The position numbers and the translations under genes are program-made. This document shows positions 27,053-35,887 of a stretch of DNA of 58,813 nucleotides, piece by piece (position 1 is the stretch's first letter; each line of letters begins with the position of its first letter). Location: assembly GCF_029258315.1 (NCBI RefSeq), contig NZ_JARHZE010000063.1, positions 1 through 58,813 of the forward strand, given 5' to 3'. This DNA comes from Fusobacterium sp. (GTDB lineage: Bacteria > Fusobacteriota > Fusobacteriia > Fusobacteriales > Fusobacteriaceae). The notes below the pieces were generated by a model. It was not told where the DNA came from. It made no database searches and saw only the letters and a list, made by a program, of their open reading frames with translations.

Positions 27053-27658
27053 TTAATCTTCTTCCTTCTTAACATCAGTAATGTTAGCTTCGATTGGTGT
27101 CATACGTCCAAACATATCCATCATTACTTTAACTTTTCTATTTTCTAAATTAATTTCAGCAACTTTTCCTCTTTGCCCAACAAATCCTTCAGCCTCAATT
27201 ATTACATAATCTCCAACTGCAAAGTCCACTGCAACTAATTCTGCATCTTCTTTTTCACTATTTTCTTCACTATAACCTATTACTCTAAAGATATTTTCTA
27301 CTTCTTCTTCTTCCATAGGTATAGGATCTGATCCAACTCCAACAAATCCTGTAACACCATTTGTATTTCTAACTACATACCAAGCGTCAGAATCAACACT
27401 GTAATTAATTCCATTCTCACTTTCTTCTCTAGTAGCTACCATTTCTAGCATTACATATCCTGGGAATAATTTTCTGCTTATTGTTTTTTTCTTACCTCTT
27501 CTAAGCTCAACAGATTGCTCTTCAGGCACTAATATTTTAGTAACAATTTCATTCATTCCTAAAGTTTCTATTTTTTGCTCCAAATCAGTTTTTACTTTTT
27601 TTTCATATCCAGAATAAGTATGGATCATAAACCATTTTTTTTCTAAAACTGTATTCAT
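27053..27658 (-). CDS. nusG: transcription elongation and antitermination factor NusG
   Basis: 201 residues from the ATG at 27658, chosen because GGAGG lies eight bases upstream; a longer frame would run into secE. The NGN domain starts WFMIHTYSGYEKKVK, has LFPGYVMLEM near residue 68 and NTNGVTGFVG near residue 102. The C-terminal KOW domain (about 147-198) has VGDYVIIEAEGFVGQRGKV. Standard length, no inserted domain II. Confidence 0.97.
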   Translation of the reverse strand: MNTVLEKKWFMIHTYSGYEKKVKTDLEQKIETLGMNEIVTKILVPEEQSVELRRGKKKTISRKLFPGYVMLEMVATREESENGINYSVDSDAWYVVRNTNGVTGFVGVGSDPIPMEEEEVENIFRVIGYSEENSEKEDAELVAVDFAVGDYVIIEAEGFVGQRGKVAEINLENRKVKVMMDMFGRMTPIEANITDVKKEED

Positions 27659-27659
27659 C

Positions 27660-27845
27660 TTATTGTCCTCCAAATAGAGATACAAGTCTCTTCAAAAGTC
27701 CTAAAACAACTATATCAAAAACTCCTAAATATATGCTCAACGCAACACTCATTACAGCAACCCATACAGTAGCATGTATTACTTGTTTCTTTCTAGGCCA
27801 CTCAACCTTTGAGTATTCCATTTTAACATCTTTTAACAACTTCAT
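27660..27845 (-). CDS. secE: preprotein translocase subunit SecE
   Basis: Small essential partner of SecY. 61 residues: an amphipathic N-terminal segment with the conserved EYSKVEWPRKKQV, then one membrane helix (about 26-52). It stops two bases before nusG starts, the universal secE-nusG pairing. Confidence 0.95.
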   Translation of the reverse strand: MKLLKDVKMEYSKVEWPRKKQVIHATVWVAVMSVALSIYLGVFDIVVLGLLKRLVSLFGGQ

Positions 27846-27878
27846 AGTTTTTCCACCCTTTTTATTTTTTCATAAAAA

Positions 27879-27954
27879 TGGCAGGTCAAGAGGGACTCGA
27901 ACCCCCAGCCCTCGGTTTTGGAGACCGATGCTCTACCAATTGAGCCATTGACCT
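27879..27954 (-). tRNA. tRNA-Trp (anticodon CCA)
   Basis: A full cloverleaf can be drawn. Acceptor AGGTCAA pairs with TTGACCT, the D stem is GCTC/GAGC, the anticodon stem is TCGGT/ACCGA with loop CTCCAAA (anticodon CCA), and the T loop is TTCGAGT. The discriminator is G73 and the CCA end is encoded. It lies between rpmG and secE and is probably cut out of that transcript. Confidence 0.97.
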
Positions 27955-27990
27955 GCATGTTGATAACTATTTTAACTTATTTTTTACTTA

Positions 27991-28143
27991 CTATTTTTTA
28001 GTTTCTTTGTGTAGAGTTTCTTTTCCACACCATTTACAATACTTATTTAACTCTAATCTCTCAGTAGTGTTCTTTTTGTTTTTTGAAGTACTGTAGTTTC
28101 TTCTTTTACATTCTGTACATTCTAATTGAATATTTACTCTCAA
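27991..28143 (-). CDS. rpmG: ribosomal protein L33
   Basis: 50 residues, [20 protein letters not shown] at the N-terminus. Two Cys pairs (C-x2-C at about 9-12 and C-x2-C at about 36-39) form the zinc-binding version. The start is TTG: GGAGGTG lies six bases upstream, the family begins MRVNI, and the nearby ATG is immediately followed by an in-frame TGA. It is the first gene behind the consensus promoter at 28252-28280. Confidence 0.95.
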   Translation of the reverse strand: MRVNIQLECTECKRRNYSTSKNKKNTTERLELNKYCKWCGKETLHKETKK

Positions 28144-28251
28144 TTCATACACCTCCATTTGTTTATCGGATAATTCTTAATCCTCCCATACTACTCCATA
28201 TGAGTATGGTAATAGAGTTCTTTATGATTCTAGTTTATTAAGACATTGATA

Positions 28252-28280
28252 ATTATACACTATATCTCGTCTCTTGTCAA
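28252..28280 (-). promoter_or_regulatory. promoter of rpmG-tRNA-Trp-secE-nusG-rplK-rplA
   Basis: Full-consensus TTGACA (complement of 28275-28280) and TATAAT (complement of 28252-28257), 17 bp apart on the minus strand. The roughly 100-base leader contains an inverted repeat CCATACT...AGTATGG (about 28187-28210) before the rpmG site; its role is unknown. Confidence 0.87.
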
Positions 28281-28300
28281 TATATTTTTTTTATTTTTTT

Positions 28301-28329
28301 AAAATTTCCCTAAAAATTAGGGAAATTTT
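28301..28329 (-). terminator. terminator of the ruvB-to-28332 gene run
   Basis: Perfect 12-bp stem AAAATTTCCCTA-AAAAT-TAGGGAAATTTT, followed on the minus strand by a long T-rich tract. It directly follows the last gene of the 16-gene run. Confidence 0.88.
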
Positions 28330-28331
28330 AA

Positions 28332-28712
28332 TTATTCATCTTTTTTTACTTCATTTTCCTTTAATTTTTTCTCAATATTTCTTATTTTAACATTCATTTC
28401 ATTTACCCTAACTTCTATTGAGTTTAGTATCCAATATTGAAAATGATTTGTTCTCTTCATTTCATAAATTAGCCATATTATTTTTATAATACCAAAAAGA
28501 ATAGCAAAGTAAATGGATACTTCTAAGGAAATTTTTCTTAATACTCCCCCCATAAAAAGCAATACAACTATCATAGAAATAAGCAAAATATTTACTCTTT
28601 TACTATATACATCGTTTTTTCCACCTATTTTTCCAACTATCTTTTGTATTTTTTCTTTTTCTTTTTGAAAGGCTTCTAATTCTTGTAATAAATTTTCTTG
28701 ATTGGCATCCAT
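28332..28712 (-). CDS. small membrane protein with flanking coiled coils
   Basis: 126 residues. A charged coiled-coil N-terminus (about 1-32), two membrane helices (about 41-60 and 66-86) separated by a short loop, then a second charged coiled coil (about 100-126). No enzymatic motif and no family recognised. Both tails would lie on the same side of the membrane, probably cytoplasmic. Last gene of the ruvB run, 15 bases behind nadE, directly before the terminator. Confidence 0.75.
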   Translation of the reverse strand: MDANQENLLQELEAFQKEKEKIQKIVGKIGGKNDVYSKRVNILLISMIVVLLFMGGVLRKISLEVSIYFAILFGIIKIIWLIYEMKRTNHFQYWILNSIEVRVNEMNVKIRNIEKKLKENEVKKDE

Positions 28713-28727
28713 ATTACTACTCCTTTT

Positions 28728-29516
28728 TTATCTAATTTTAGCTATTGTCGGCATCTCTCTCTTATATTGATTTCTAGCAATTCTACTAAAAATAGTATCA
28801 ACTATTTTTTCATCATATCCTTTAGCTTTTATCTCTTCTTTTGTATTATTTTTATATATTAAATGATACAAAATTTCATCAGCCATTTCATAAGAAAATC
28901 CTAATTCAGCCTCGTCTGTTTGTCCTTCCCATAAGTCAGCACTTGGTTTTTTATCTATTACTTCTCTTGGTACTCCCATGTATCTTGATAGTTCCCAAAC
29001 CTGAACTTTTAATAATTCTCCTATTGGATTTATTCCGCTTGCCATATCACCAAATTGCGTTCCATATCCTAATAATAATTCTGTTTTATTTGAGGTTCCC
29101 ATAACTATTGCATTCTCTTTAGCAGAATTGTCAAATAAAACACACATTCTAGTTCTTGACATATAATTCCCTCTTCTAAGACCTGAAGCTTCTCCTTCCA
29201 TTCCAAAGTATCCATCAACCATTGGTGTTATCTCTACCTTTTTAGAATTTATTCCTGAAGCTTTTACTACCAATTCAGCATGCTCTACACTTTCTTTACT
29301 TGATGTTTTATACGGCATCATAACTGTGTAAACATTTTCTGGCCCCATGGCTTTTGCAGCTATAAAAGCTACCAAAGCTGAATCTATTCCTCCAGAAAGT
29401 CCTAAAATTACTTTTTTAAACCCTCTTTTAGCTGTCTCTTCTCTTACAAAATTTACTAATTTTTCTTCTAATTCTTTCATATTAGAAGTAAGTTCATTAT
29501 AAATTTCAGATTTCAT
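28728..29516 (-). CDS. nadE: NAD synthetase (ammonia-dependent type)
   Basis: Converts deamido-NAD to NAD with ATP. 262 residues, no glutaminase domain, so it should use free ammonia. The PP-loop SGGIDSAL is near residue 44, GTSNKTELLLGYGTQFGD near residue 140, and KPSADLWEGQTDE near residue 184. Packed four bases behind rbgA. Confidence 0.96.
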   Translation of the reverse strand: MKSEIYNELTSNMKELEEKLVNFVREETAKRGFKKVILGLSGGIDSALVAFIAAKAMGPENVYTVMMPYKTSSKESVEHAELVVKASGINSKKVEITPMVDGYFGMEGEASGLRRGNYMSRTRMCVLFDNSAKENAIVMGTSNKTELLLGYGTQFGDMASGINPIGELLKVQVWELSRYMGVPREVIDKKPSADLWEGQTDEAELGFSYEMADEILYHLIYKNNTKEEIKAKGYDEKIVDTIFSRIARNQYKREMPTIAKIR

Positions 29517-29520
29517 TATC

Positions 29521-30405
29521 TTACTCCTCTCCCTCTAAAAGTTCTCTATCTAAACCAAATTTTCCTATTTTACCACTTCTATAATCTCTTAATAAAGTTA
29601 ATGTAGCTTGGTGAATATTAAGATTTCCACCTTTTTGAATCATTCTCATTCTAAGAGCTATATTTTCTAGAACATTACCTGCTACACCTTCAAAATCTTC
29701 ATCTAATAATTTATATCTCTCTTTTAAGTTGTCTTTTAATCCATAAGATATAATTTTTTCTATAAATTTACAAGCGACATCATCTATTGGTAAAATATCA
29801 TCTTTTATTGCTCCTGATATAGCAAGATTGAATCCTACTCTTTCATCTTCAAATTTTGGCCATAAAATTCCTGGAGTATCTAAAAGTTCTAAACCTTCTT
29901 TTATTCTAACCCATTGTTTTCCTTTAGTATATCCTGGCATGTTTCCTACACCAGCACTATTCTTTCCAACTATTCTATTTATAAGTCTTGATTTTCCAAC
30001 GTTAGGAATCCCTGCTACCATCAATCTTGTATTAACTTTTCTTAGACCTTTTTTCATAAGTCTTTCTTTTTTTTCTGCTGACACCTTATCTATTATAGAA
30101 TAAAGCTTTTTCATATTAAATCCTGTTTCAGCACTTAGTTCAAGAACCTCATCAGCATCTTTATGATTTATGAAATAATTTCTCCACTTATTTATTTCTT
30201 CTTTATCTACTAAATCAGCTTTATTTATTACTATTATTCTTTTTTTGCCTTTTGCAAAAGTGGAAATGTCTGGATTTCTACTTGATATTGGTATACGAGC
30301 ATCTACAACCTCTAAAACAATATCTATCAAAGGCATATTTTCCTTTATCATATCTTTTGTCTTTTTCATATGACCAGGATACCAGTTTATTCTTGTCATT
30401 GACAT
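29521..30405 (-). CDS. rbgA: ribosome biogenesis GTPase YlqF/RbgA
   Basis: Circularly permuted GTPase needed for late 50S assembly. 294 residues. INWYPGHMKK lies at the N-terminus. The motif order is G4 (NKADLVD near residue 61), then G1 (GIPNVGKS near residue 131), then DTPG near residue 176, with a C-terminal helical domain. AGAGGAG lies eight bases before the first ATG. Five bases behind rsmI. Confidence 0.96.
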   Translation of the reverse strand: MSMTRINWYPGHMKKTKDMIKENMPLIDIVLEVVDARIPISSRNPDISTFAKGKKRIIVINKADLVDKEEINKWRNYFINHKDADEVLELSAETGFNMKKLYSIIDKVSAEKKERLMKKGLRKVNTRLMVAGIPNVGKSRLINRIVGKNSAGVGNMPGYTKGKQWVRIKEGLELLDTPGILWPKFEDERVGFNLAISGAIKDDILPIDDVACKFIEKIISYGLKDNLKERYKLLDEDFEGVAGNVLENIALRMRMIQKGGNLNIHQATLTLLRDYRSGKIGKFGLDRELLEGEE

Positions 30406-30410
30406 ATTTT

Positions 30411-31133
30411 TTACTCCTCTTCTTCCTCTATATCTTTTGCATATTTATTTACTTTTTCTTTTTTCTCTTCTACTTCATTTCCTCTTACTATAATAACATA
30501 TTCTCCTTTCAGAGTTTTGTTATCTAATTTTTCTATCAATTCTTTTGTTGTACCTCTTACTATTTCTTCATAGATTTTGGTAATCTCTCTTATAAGTACA
30601 ACCTCTCTTTCTCCTATGAACTCTTCAATATCTTTTAAAGTTCTAACTACTCTATGAGGCGATTCAAAAAACATTATTGTTCTTTTTTCATCTGAAAAAG
30701 ATTTTAAAAGTGTTTGTCTTCCTTTTTTCTTTGGAAGAAACCCTTCAAACACAAATCTTCTCATAGATACTCCAGCCACAGAAGCTGCCGCTGTCATAGC
30801 ACTGACTCCTGGAATAGGAACTACTTTTATATCATTTTTTAAAGCCTCATCTACAACCTCATAACCTGGATCTGATATACAAGGAGTTCCTGCATCGGTT
30901 ACCAATGCAATATTTTTCCCCTCTTTTAGCAAATTCACTATATTTTCTACTTGATGTTGTTTTGTATGTTCATCATATCTATAAATTGTAGTTTCAATCT
31001 CTAAATGATTTAAAAGTTTTTTTGTAACTCTAGTATCTTCAGCAAAAACATAATCTACTTCTTTTAATATTCTTATAGCTCTTAAGGTAATATCCTCAAG
31101 ATTTCCAATAGGTGTTGCAACTATATAAAGCAT
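30411..31133 (-). CDS. rsmI: 16S rRNA (cytidine-1402-2'-O)-methyltransferase
   Basis: Methylates the 2'-OH of C1402 in the decoding centre. 240 residues. VATPIGNLEDIT at the N-terminus, FAEDTRVTKKLL near residue 34, and VTDAGTPCISDPG near residue 78 are the tetrapyrrole-methylase-like fold motifs. The Lys/Glu-rich C-terminus is unremarkable. Ten bases behind ctpA. Confidence 0.96.
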   Translation of the reverse strand: MLYIVATPIGNLEDITLRAIRILKEVDYVFAEDTRVTKKLLNHLEIETTIYRYDEHTKQHQVENIVNLLKEGKNIALVTDAGTPCISDPGYEVVDEALKNDIKVVPIPGVSAMTAAASVAGVSMRRFVFEGFLPKKKGRQTLLKSFSDEKRTIMFFESPHRVVRTLKDIEEFIGEREVVLIREITKIYEEIVRGTTKELIEKLDNKTLKGEYVIIVRGNEVEEKKEKVNKYAKDIEEEEE

Positions 31134-31143
31134 TTTTTACCCC

Positions 31144-32427
31144 TTATTTTTTATTTTTTCTTTCTTGTATCATCGAAATAATAGCTGCTTCTGCAGTTTT
31201 TAATTGTTTATCCTCTTTTTTTATAAGTTTTTTAGCTTCTTTTTCACCAACTATTGATGTTAATAATTTTTCTTTACTTGCTTCCTGAGCTTTATCATCT
31301 ATGTTTGTTACAAAACCATCATAGAATAAATAATCATCTTTCTCTTCTACTAAAATATCTGGTTTTATTCCTATACCGTGAATATTTTCACCTTTTGGTG
31401 TATAGTATTTTGCAATAGTTAATTTTACTCCATCTTTATCTGGTAAAGGTATTAATACTTGAACACTTCCCTTTCCAAAACTTTTTTCTCCTATAAGAAG
31501 TCCTCTCTTATAATCTCTTATTGCTCCTGAAACAATTTCAGAAGCAGAAGCACTTCCTTCATTTATTAAAACAACCAATGGAAAATCTCCATAATATTTA
31601 CCTTCTCTATACGAAAAGACCTCTTCACCTTTTTTAGGTCTTTCACTTACTATTACCCCTTCTTTTATAAACATTGAAGATATACTTACAGCTTGACCTA
31701 TTATTCCTCCAGGGTTGTTTCTTAAATCAAGAATTAATCCTTCCATTCCTTGATTTAATAATTTTTCTAATTCTCTTGCTACTTCTTTATCAACATTTTC
31801 AGCAAATTGAGTTAGTTTTATATATCCTACTTTATTATCTAACATCTTACTTCTAACATTTTCTAATTTAATATCAGCTCTTTTTAAAACAATTTCTCTG
31901 TCTTTTTTTTCTGATTCTCTATAAATTTTTAATTTAACCTCTGTTCCTGTTTTTCCTTTTAAAAGTCTTGAGGCTTCTTCTAGTTCTATATCATAAGTAC
32001 TTTTTCCATCAATATATAAGATTTTATCATTTGGTCTAATTCCTGCATTAAAAGCTGGAGCTCCCTCTATAAGAAGTTCAACAGTAACTGGTTCATTAGA
32101 TCCTTTTCTAATGATCATTCCTACTCCTGAATATTCTCCCTTCATCTGTCCCTCTAAATCTTCCATTCCTTTTTGAGAAAAATAATTTGAATGAGGATCA
32201 TCTAAAGTTTCTATCATTCCCTTTAATGCTCCTTGCATAAGAATTGTTTTATCTAATTTTTTATCTCCAACAAAATTTTCTTGAATAACATCCATCACAT
32301 CAGAAATTTCTTTTAACTGTTTTATATTATTCATAAAACCTGTTTTTTCTTCTTTAGCTGATACCGTTGCAGAAAAAAGAGTTAGTGCTAATAACATTCC
32401 TACTTTTTTTACATCTTTTCTAAACAT
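31144..32427 (-). CDS. ctpA: carboxyl-terminal processing peptidase (S41)
   Basis: 427 residues from the ATG at 32427, preferred over earlier in-frame ATGs because GGGAGG lies five bases upstream and it opens a signal peptide (FRKDVKKVGMLLALTLFSA). A PDZ domain spans about 80-165. The S41 protease domain has GSASASEI with the catalytic Ser and FGKGSVQ with the Lys. Exported serine protease that trims or degrades envelope proteins. 13 bases behind tlyA. Confidence 0.94.
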   Translation of the reverse strand: MFRKDVKKVGMLLALTLFSATVSAKEEKTGFMNNIKQLKEISDVMDVIQENFVGDKKLDKTILMQGALKGMIETLDDPHSNYFSQKGMEDLEGQMKGEYSGVGMIIRKGSNEPVTVELLIEGAPAFNAGIRPNDKILYIDGKSTYDIELEEASRLLKGKTGTEVKLKIYRESEKKDREIVLKRADIKLENVRSKMLDNKVGYIKLTQFAENVDKEVARELEKLLNQGMEGLILDLRNNPGGIIGQAVSISSMFIKEGVIVSERPKKGEEVFSYREGKYYGDFPLVVLINEGSASASEIVSGAIRDYKRGLLIGEKSFGKGSVQVLIPLPDKDGVKLTIAKYYTPKGENIHGIGIKPDILVEEKDDYLFYDGFVTNIDDKAQEASKEKLLTSIVGEKEAKKLIKKEDKQLKTAEAAIISMIQERKNKK

Positions 32428-32440
32428 TCTTCCTCCCAAT

Positions 32441-33232
32441 TTATACCCCATCAACTACTCTTTGTATATTAATATCTTTTTCAACTTCATTTTTGCTAAA
32501 TAATGATATATACTCTGTATTTCCTTTTCCACCTTTTATAGGAGAAACATCTAAAAACTCTAAATAAAATCCATTCTTTTTAGCACTTTCTAAAACTCTA
32601 TTGATAGCATAAATATGATATTCTTTATTTCTTACTATTCCACCTTTTTCTATCATCTCTTTTGTAACTTCAAATTGTGGTTTTATTAGTGCCATCAGTT
32701 TTGTATCTTTTCCAAAAAATTTATTTAAAGAAGAAAATATGCTTGTTATTGATATAAAGGATACGTCCATGACTATATAATCTATATTTGAATTATCTAT
32801 TTCTTCCAAAGTTAAATCTTTTATGTGTTTATTTTCTAAAGAGGTAACTCTTTCATCACTTCTTAGACTCCAATCTAGTTGATTTGTTCCTACATCAACA
32901 GAATATACATGAACAGCTCCATTTAAAAGAGCACAATGAGTAAATCCTCCTGTAGATGCTCCTACATCTAAAACTTTTTTATTTTGAAAATCAAGTCCAA
33001 ACACATTTATAGCCTTTTCTAATTTCAATCCACCTCTACTAACATATTTAGACTCTTTTCCTTTCACTCTTATATTCAACTCTTTTTCTTCATCTATTTT
33101 TATAAAAGTTCCTGGCTTTTCAACTTTTGTATCATTAACCAAAACTATCCCAGCCATCACTGCCCTTTTAGCTTTATCTACATCTGGATAAAAACCATAC
33201 TCAACTAAAAGTTCATCAATCCTTTTTTTCAT
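32441..33232 (-). CDS. tlyA: TlyA-family rRNA methyltransferase
   Basis: 263 residues. The S4 RNA-binding domain (residues 3-62, KKRIDELLVEYGF) is followed by an FtsJ-type methyltransferase with the SAM loop VLDVGASTGGFTHCALLNGA near residue 87. Family members 2'-O-methylate 16S and sometimes 23S rRNA; some were called hemolysins. Overlaps the HD gene by 17 bases. In many bacteria tlyA sits near dxs, as here. Confidence 0.92.
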   Translation of the reverse strand: MKKRIDELLVEYGFYPDVDKAKRAVMAGIVLVNDTKVEKPGTFIKIDEEKELNIRVKGKESKYVSRGGLKLEKAINVFGLDFQNKKVLDVGASTGGFTHCALLNGAVHVYSVDVGTNQLDWSLRSDERVTSLENKHIKDLTLEEIDNSNIDYIVMDVSFISITSIFSSLNKFFGKDTKLMALIKPQFEVTKEMIEKGGIVRNKEYHIYAINRVLESAKKNGFYLEFLDVSPIKGGKGNTEYISLFSKNEVEKDINIQRVVDGV

Positions 33233-34082
33233 CAGTATCTCCTTTTAGATTTCTATCTTCAAATTCAAAAATTTTATTTTCATCTAAATATTTTAAAATC
33301 TCATTTCCAAGAATTAGATTTTTAAATCCTTTCTTTTCAACAGATCTTATTAATTTCTCTGTCTCAATTATTCTTTTTGAAAAAAATTCATCACCTATTG
33401 GAACTTTTTTATTTTTACGAAAATAATTTAAAAGTTGTTTTGTCGAACCTAATTTTAATTCTTGTTTAGATTTTTTTAATCTATCTTTTATAATTCCTGT
33501 TGTGCATTTATATCTCTTACTTACCTCTATAAGAGATTCTCCTTTTTCAAATCCTTTTAGTATTCCGTTAGCCTCTACAGGATTTATCCTATGATATTTT
33601 GCCGAATACATATCAGCCCAATGAACGAGATGAGCTTCTTTTGTGCTTGGATTTATTTTTCCCCATTTTCCATGATGAGAAACAACTATATGAATTATAT
33701 TTTTTCTCACTGAATTTTTTAATTTAAGCCCTGTTTTCTCTTCTATTTTTTCTAAAAGATTTTCAGTTTCCTTTACAACATAATCTGGGTTTCTCAGCAT
33801 AACTTGAGAGTGAGAAAGTCCTTCCTCTTGTTTTCTTAAACTCCCTTTACTCAAATCATGAACTATTGTCCCTACCACTATGGAAAAAAGATCTATCTCC
33901 TCACTTGCTTTAAAAAGATTAGAATATATTTTTTTTATCTCATTAACTGAAAGAATAAAAACATCATATGTATGTGCTGTTATCTTTACACCCTGATCAT
34001 TATAATTTTCAAGATCTTTAATAACCTCTTCATTCAATAATTCTTCCAAAAATATTTTTATTTTTTTATCAACTTCTAACAT
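33216..34082 (-). CDS. HD-domain phosphohydrolase with C-terminal helix-turn-helix-like region
   Basis: 288 residues. HD-domain metal ligands are visible in order: His37, His75-Asp76 (TIVHDLSKG), His near residue 89, HH near residue 135 (VVSHHGKWG) and Asp in VHWADMYSAK. The SHHG...EAHLVHWADM layout resembles the HD part of YhaM-type 3'-5' exoribonucleases, but the OB-fold domain is absent. After it, KGESLIEVSKRYKCTTGIIK looks like a helix-turn-helix, then a basic tail. Its ATG overlaps the dxs stop and it overlaps tlyA by 17 bases. Substrate unknown; RNA or nucleotide is inference. Confidence 0.8.
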   Translation of the reverse strand: MLEVDKKIKIFLEELLNEEVIKDLENYNDQGVKITAHTYDVFILSVNEIKKIYSNLFKASEEIDLFSIVVGTIVHDLSKGSLRKQEEGLSHSQVMLRNPDYVVKETENLLEKIEEKTGLKLKNSVRKNIIHIVVSHHGKWGKINPSTKEAHLVHWADMYSAKYHRINPVEANGILKGFEKGESLIEVSKRYKCTTGIIKDRLKKSKQELKLGSTKQLLNYFRKNKKVPIGDEFFSKRIIETEKLIRSVEKKGFKNLILGNEILKYLDENKIFEFEDRNLKGDTDEKKD

Positions 34083-35869
34083 TAAAGTTTCCCTTCTATT
34101 CTTTCTACCAAAGACACCCCTCTGAGTCCATATTTTTCCATTAGCTCTCCTCTTTTTCCATGAGGGATTTCTCCTGTTTCTATACCTATCTTATTTATTT
34201 TTTTATTTATTCCTATATCGTTTAAATAATTTAAAATTTCACTTCCGAAACCGCTTACTTGATAAGCCTCTTCTAAAACAAAAATATTCTCATATTTTGA
34301 AAACTCATTTTTTATATAATCAAAATCCATTGGACAAATAGATGCAGCACTTACTATTGTTCCATCAATTTTTCTTTCTTTTAATAAATCTTCAACTGAT
34401 AATACCTCTTTTAACATACTTCCTGTACAAATAAATAAATTGTTTTTACCTTTTTTTATTTCTTTCCACTTACCTATTTCAAATTTCTCATCTTCTTCTA
34501 AATTAAAAATTTCCTCTTTACTATATCTTATAGCTATTGGTTGAGATAAGTTTGCTGATAATTTTAATACCTCTTTTAATTCTTTTTCGGTAGTAGGTGA
34601 TACCAATAAAAAATTTGGTAAAGTTATAAATAAAGAGATATCGTATAGTCCATTATGTGTCTTTCCATCCTCTCCAACTATTCCTGCTCTATCAATGAGT
34701 AGTTTAATTGGTAAATTTTGTAAAGAAATATCATGAATAAGCTGTCCAACACCTCTTTGTAAAAAAGTAGAATAAACGGCAAAATACGGCTTTTTATTTC
34801 TTTTTGCCAAACCTCCAGCAAAAGTTATTCCATGTCCTTCGGCTATTCCAATATCAAAACTTCTCAAAGGATTTTCTTCAAAAAAACTTTTTAACCCAGT
34901 CCCCTTAACCATTCCAGCAGAAATAGCATAAATATCTTTATCCTCTTTTGCCATTTCAACCAAAGTTTCTCCTACAACATCAGAATAAATTTTTTTACTT
35001 ACTTTATTCGTATTTAGTGGACTAACTCCATGAAATTTTTCTTTTTCTTCTTCGGCAGGCTTATACCCTTTTCCTTTTTTTGTTTTTACATGTATAAATA
35101 TAGGTCCCTCTTCTGCTTTTATTTTTTCAAATACAGAAAGTAGTTCCTCCATATTATGACCATCAATAACACCAAAATATTTAAAACCTAAATTTTCAGA
35201 TATACTTACTGGTAAAAAAAAGTTTTTTACTGAATACTCCGCTCTTCTTATAGCATTTGATATTTTTCTTCCAAAGTGGCCTCTATTTATTATATTTTTT
35301 ATATCTTTTCTGATACTCATATAGGCCTTGCTTAAAATCATTTTACTGAAAAATTTTGAAAGAATTCCTACATTCTTTCCAATAGACATTTCATTATCAT
35401 TTAAAATAACTACTATATTCTTTATATTTCCCATATTGTTTAAAGCTTCTAGTGAATGACCGTTTGCAATAGAAGCATCCCCTACAATAACTATCACTCT
35501 TTTTTGAGGATCTCCAATTGCTAATCCTACTCCTGCAGATAGTGCACTTCCTGCATGTCCACTTATAAAATGGTCATAGGAACTTTCCTTGGGATCACAA
35601 AAAGGACCTATACCACCTAAAGTCCTTAATGTCTCAAATCTATCTTCTCTATCTGTTAATATCTTATATACATAAGATTGATGCCCTACATCAAATAGAA
35701 CATCTGTATCTTCATCTTTAAAAACTTTCCTTAAAGCTACTGTTAACTCAACAATTCCTAAATTTGAAGCTAAATGTCCTCCATTTTTTAAAACGACATC
35801 TATTATCTTTTTTCTTACATCAACACACAGTTTCTTCAATTCCTCTATACTAAAATTACTTAAATCCAT
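34082..35869 (-). CDS. dxs: 1-deoxy-D-xylulose 5-phosphate synthase
   Basis: First MEP-pathway enzyme: pyruvate plus glyceraldehyde 3-phosphate to DXP, with thiamine diphosphate. 595 residues from the ATG at 35869; an in-frame TTG four codons earlier is less likely. Motifs: DVGHQSYVYKILTDR near residue 61, HFISGHAGSALS, the ThDP site GDASIANGHSLEALNNMG, and the transketolase domain with RAGIVGEDGKTHNG. A little shorter than the usual 620. Downstream genes are coupled. Confidence 0.97.
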   Translation of the reverse strand: MDLSNFSIEELKKLCVDVRKKIIDVVLKNGGHLASNLGIVELTVALRKVFKDEDTDVLFDVGHQSYVYKILTDREDRFETLRTLGGIGPFCDPKESSYDHFISGHAGSALSAGVGLAIGDPQKRVIVIVGDASIANGHSLEALNNMGNIKNIVVILNDNEMSIGKNVGILSKFFSKMILSKAYMSIRKDIKNIINRGHFGRKISNAIRRAEYSVKNFFLPVSISENLGFKYFGVIDGHNMEELLSVFEKIKAEEGPIFIHVKTKKGKGYKPAEEEKEKFHGVSPLNTNKVSKKIYSDVVGETLVEMAKEDKDIYAISAGMVKGTGLKSFFEENPLRSFDIGIAEGHGITFAGGLAKRNKKPYFAVYSTFLQRGVGQLIHDISLQNLPIKLLIDRAGIVGEDGKTHNGLYDISLFITLPNFLLVSPTTEKELKEVLKLSANLSQPIAIRYSKEEIFNLEEDEKFEIGKWKEIKKGKNNLFICTGSMLKEVLSVEDLLKERKIDGTIVSAASICPMDFDYIKNEFSKYENIFVLEEAYQVSGFGSEILNYLNDIGINKKINKIGIETGEIPHGKRGELMEKYGLRGVSLVERIEGKL

Positions 35870-35887
35870 AATTCGCCCCAATCTTTT

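Noticed and set aside
27036-27058. Direct repeat TTGATTAATC occurring twice, 13 bp apart.
   Set aside because: Includes the nusG stop region and simple A/T sequence; only two copies, so no repeat array.
33216-34082. Reading the HD protein as a CRISPR-type Cas3 HD nuclease.
   Set aside because: No helicase domain, no other cas gene and no repeat array occur in the window.
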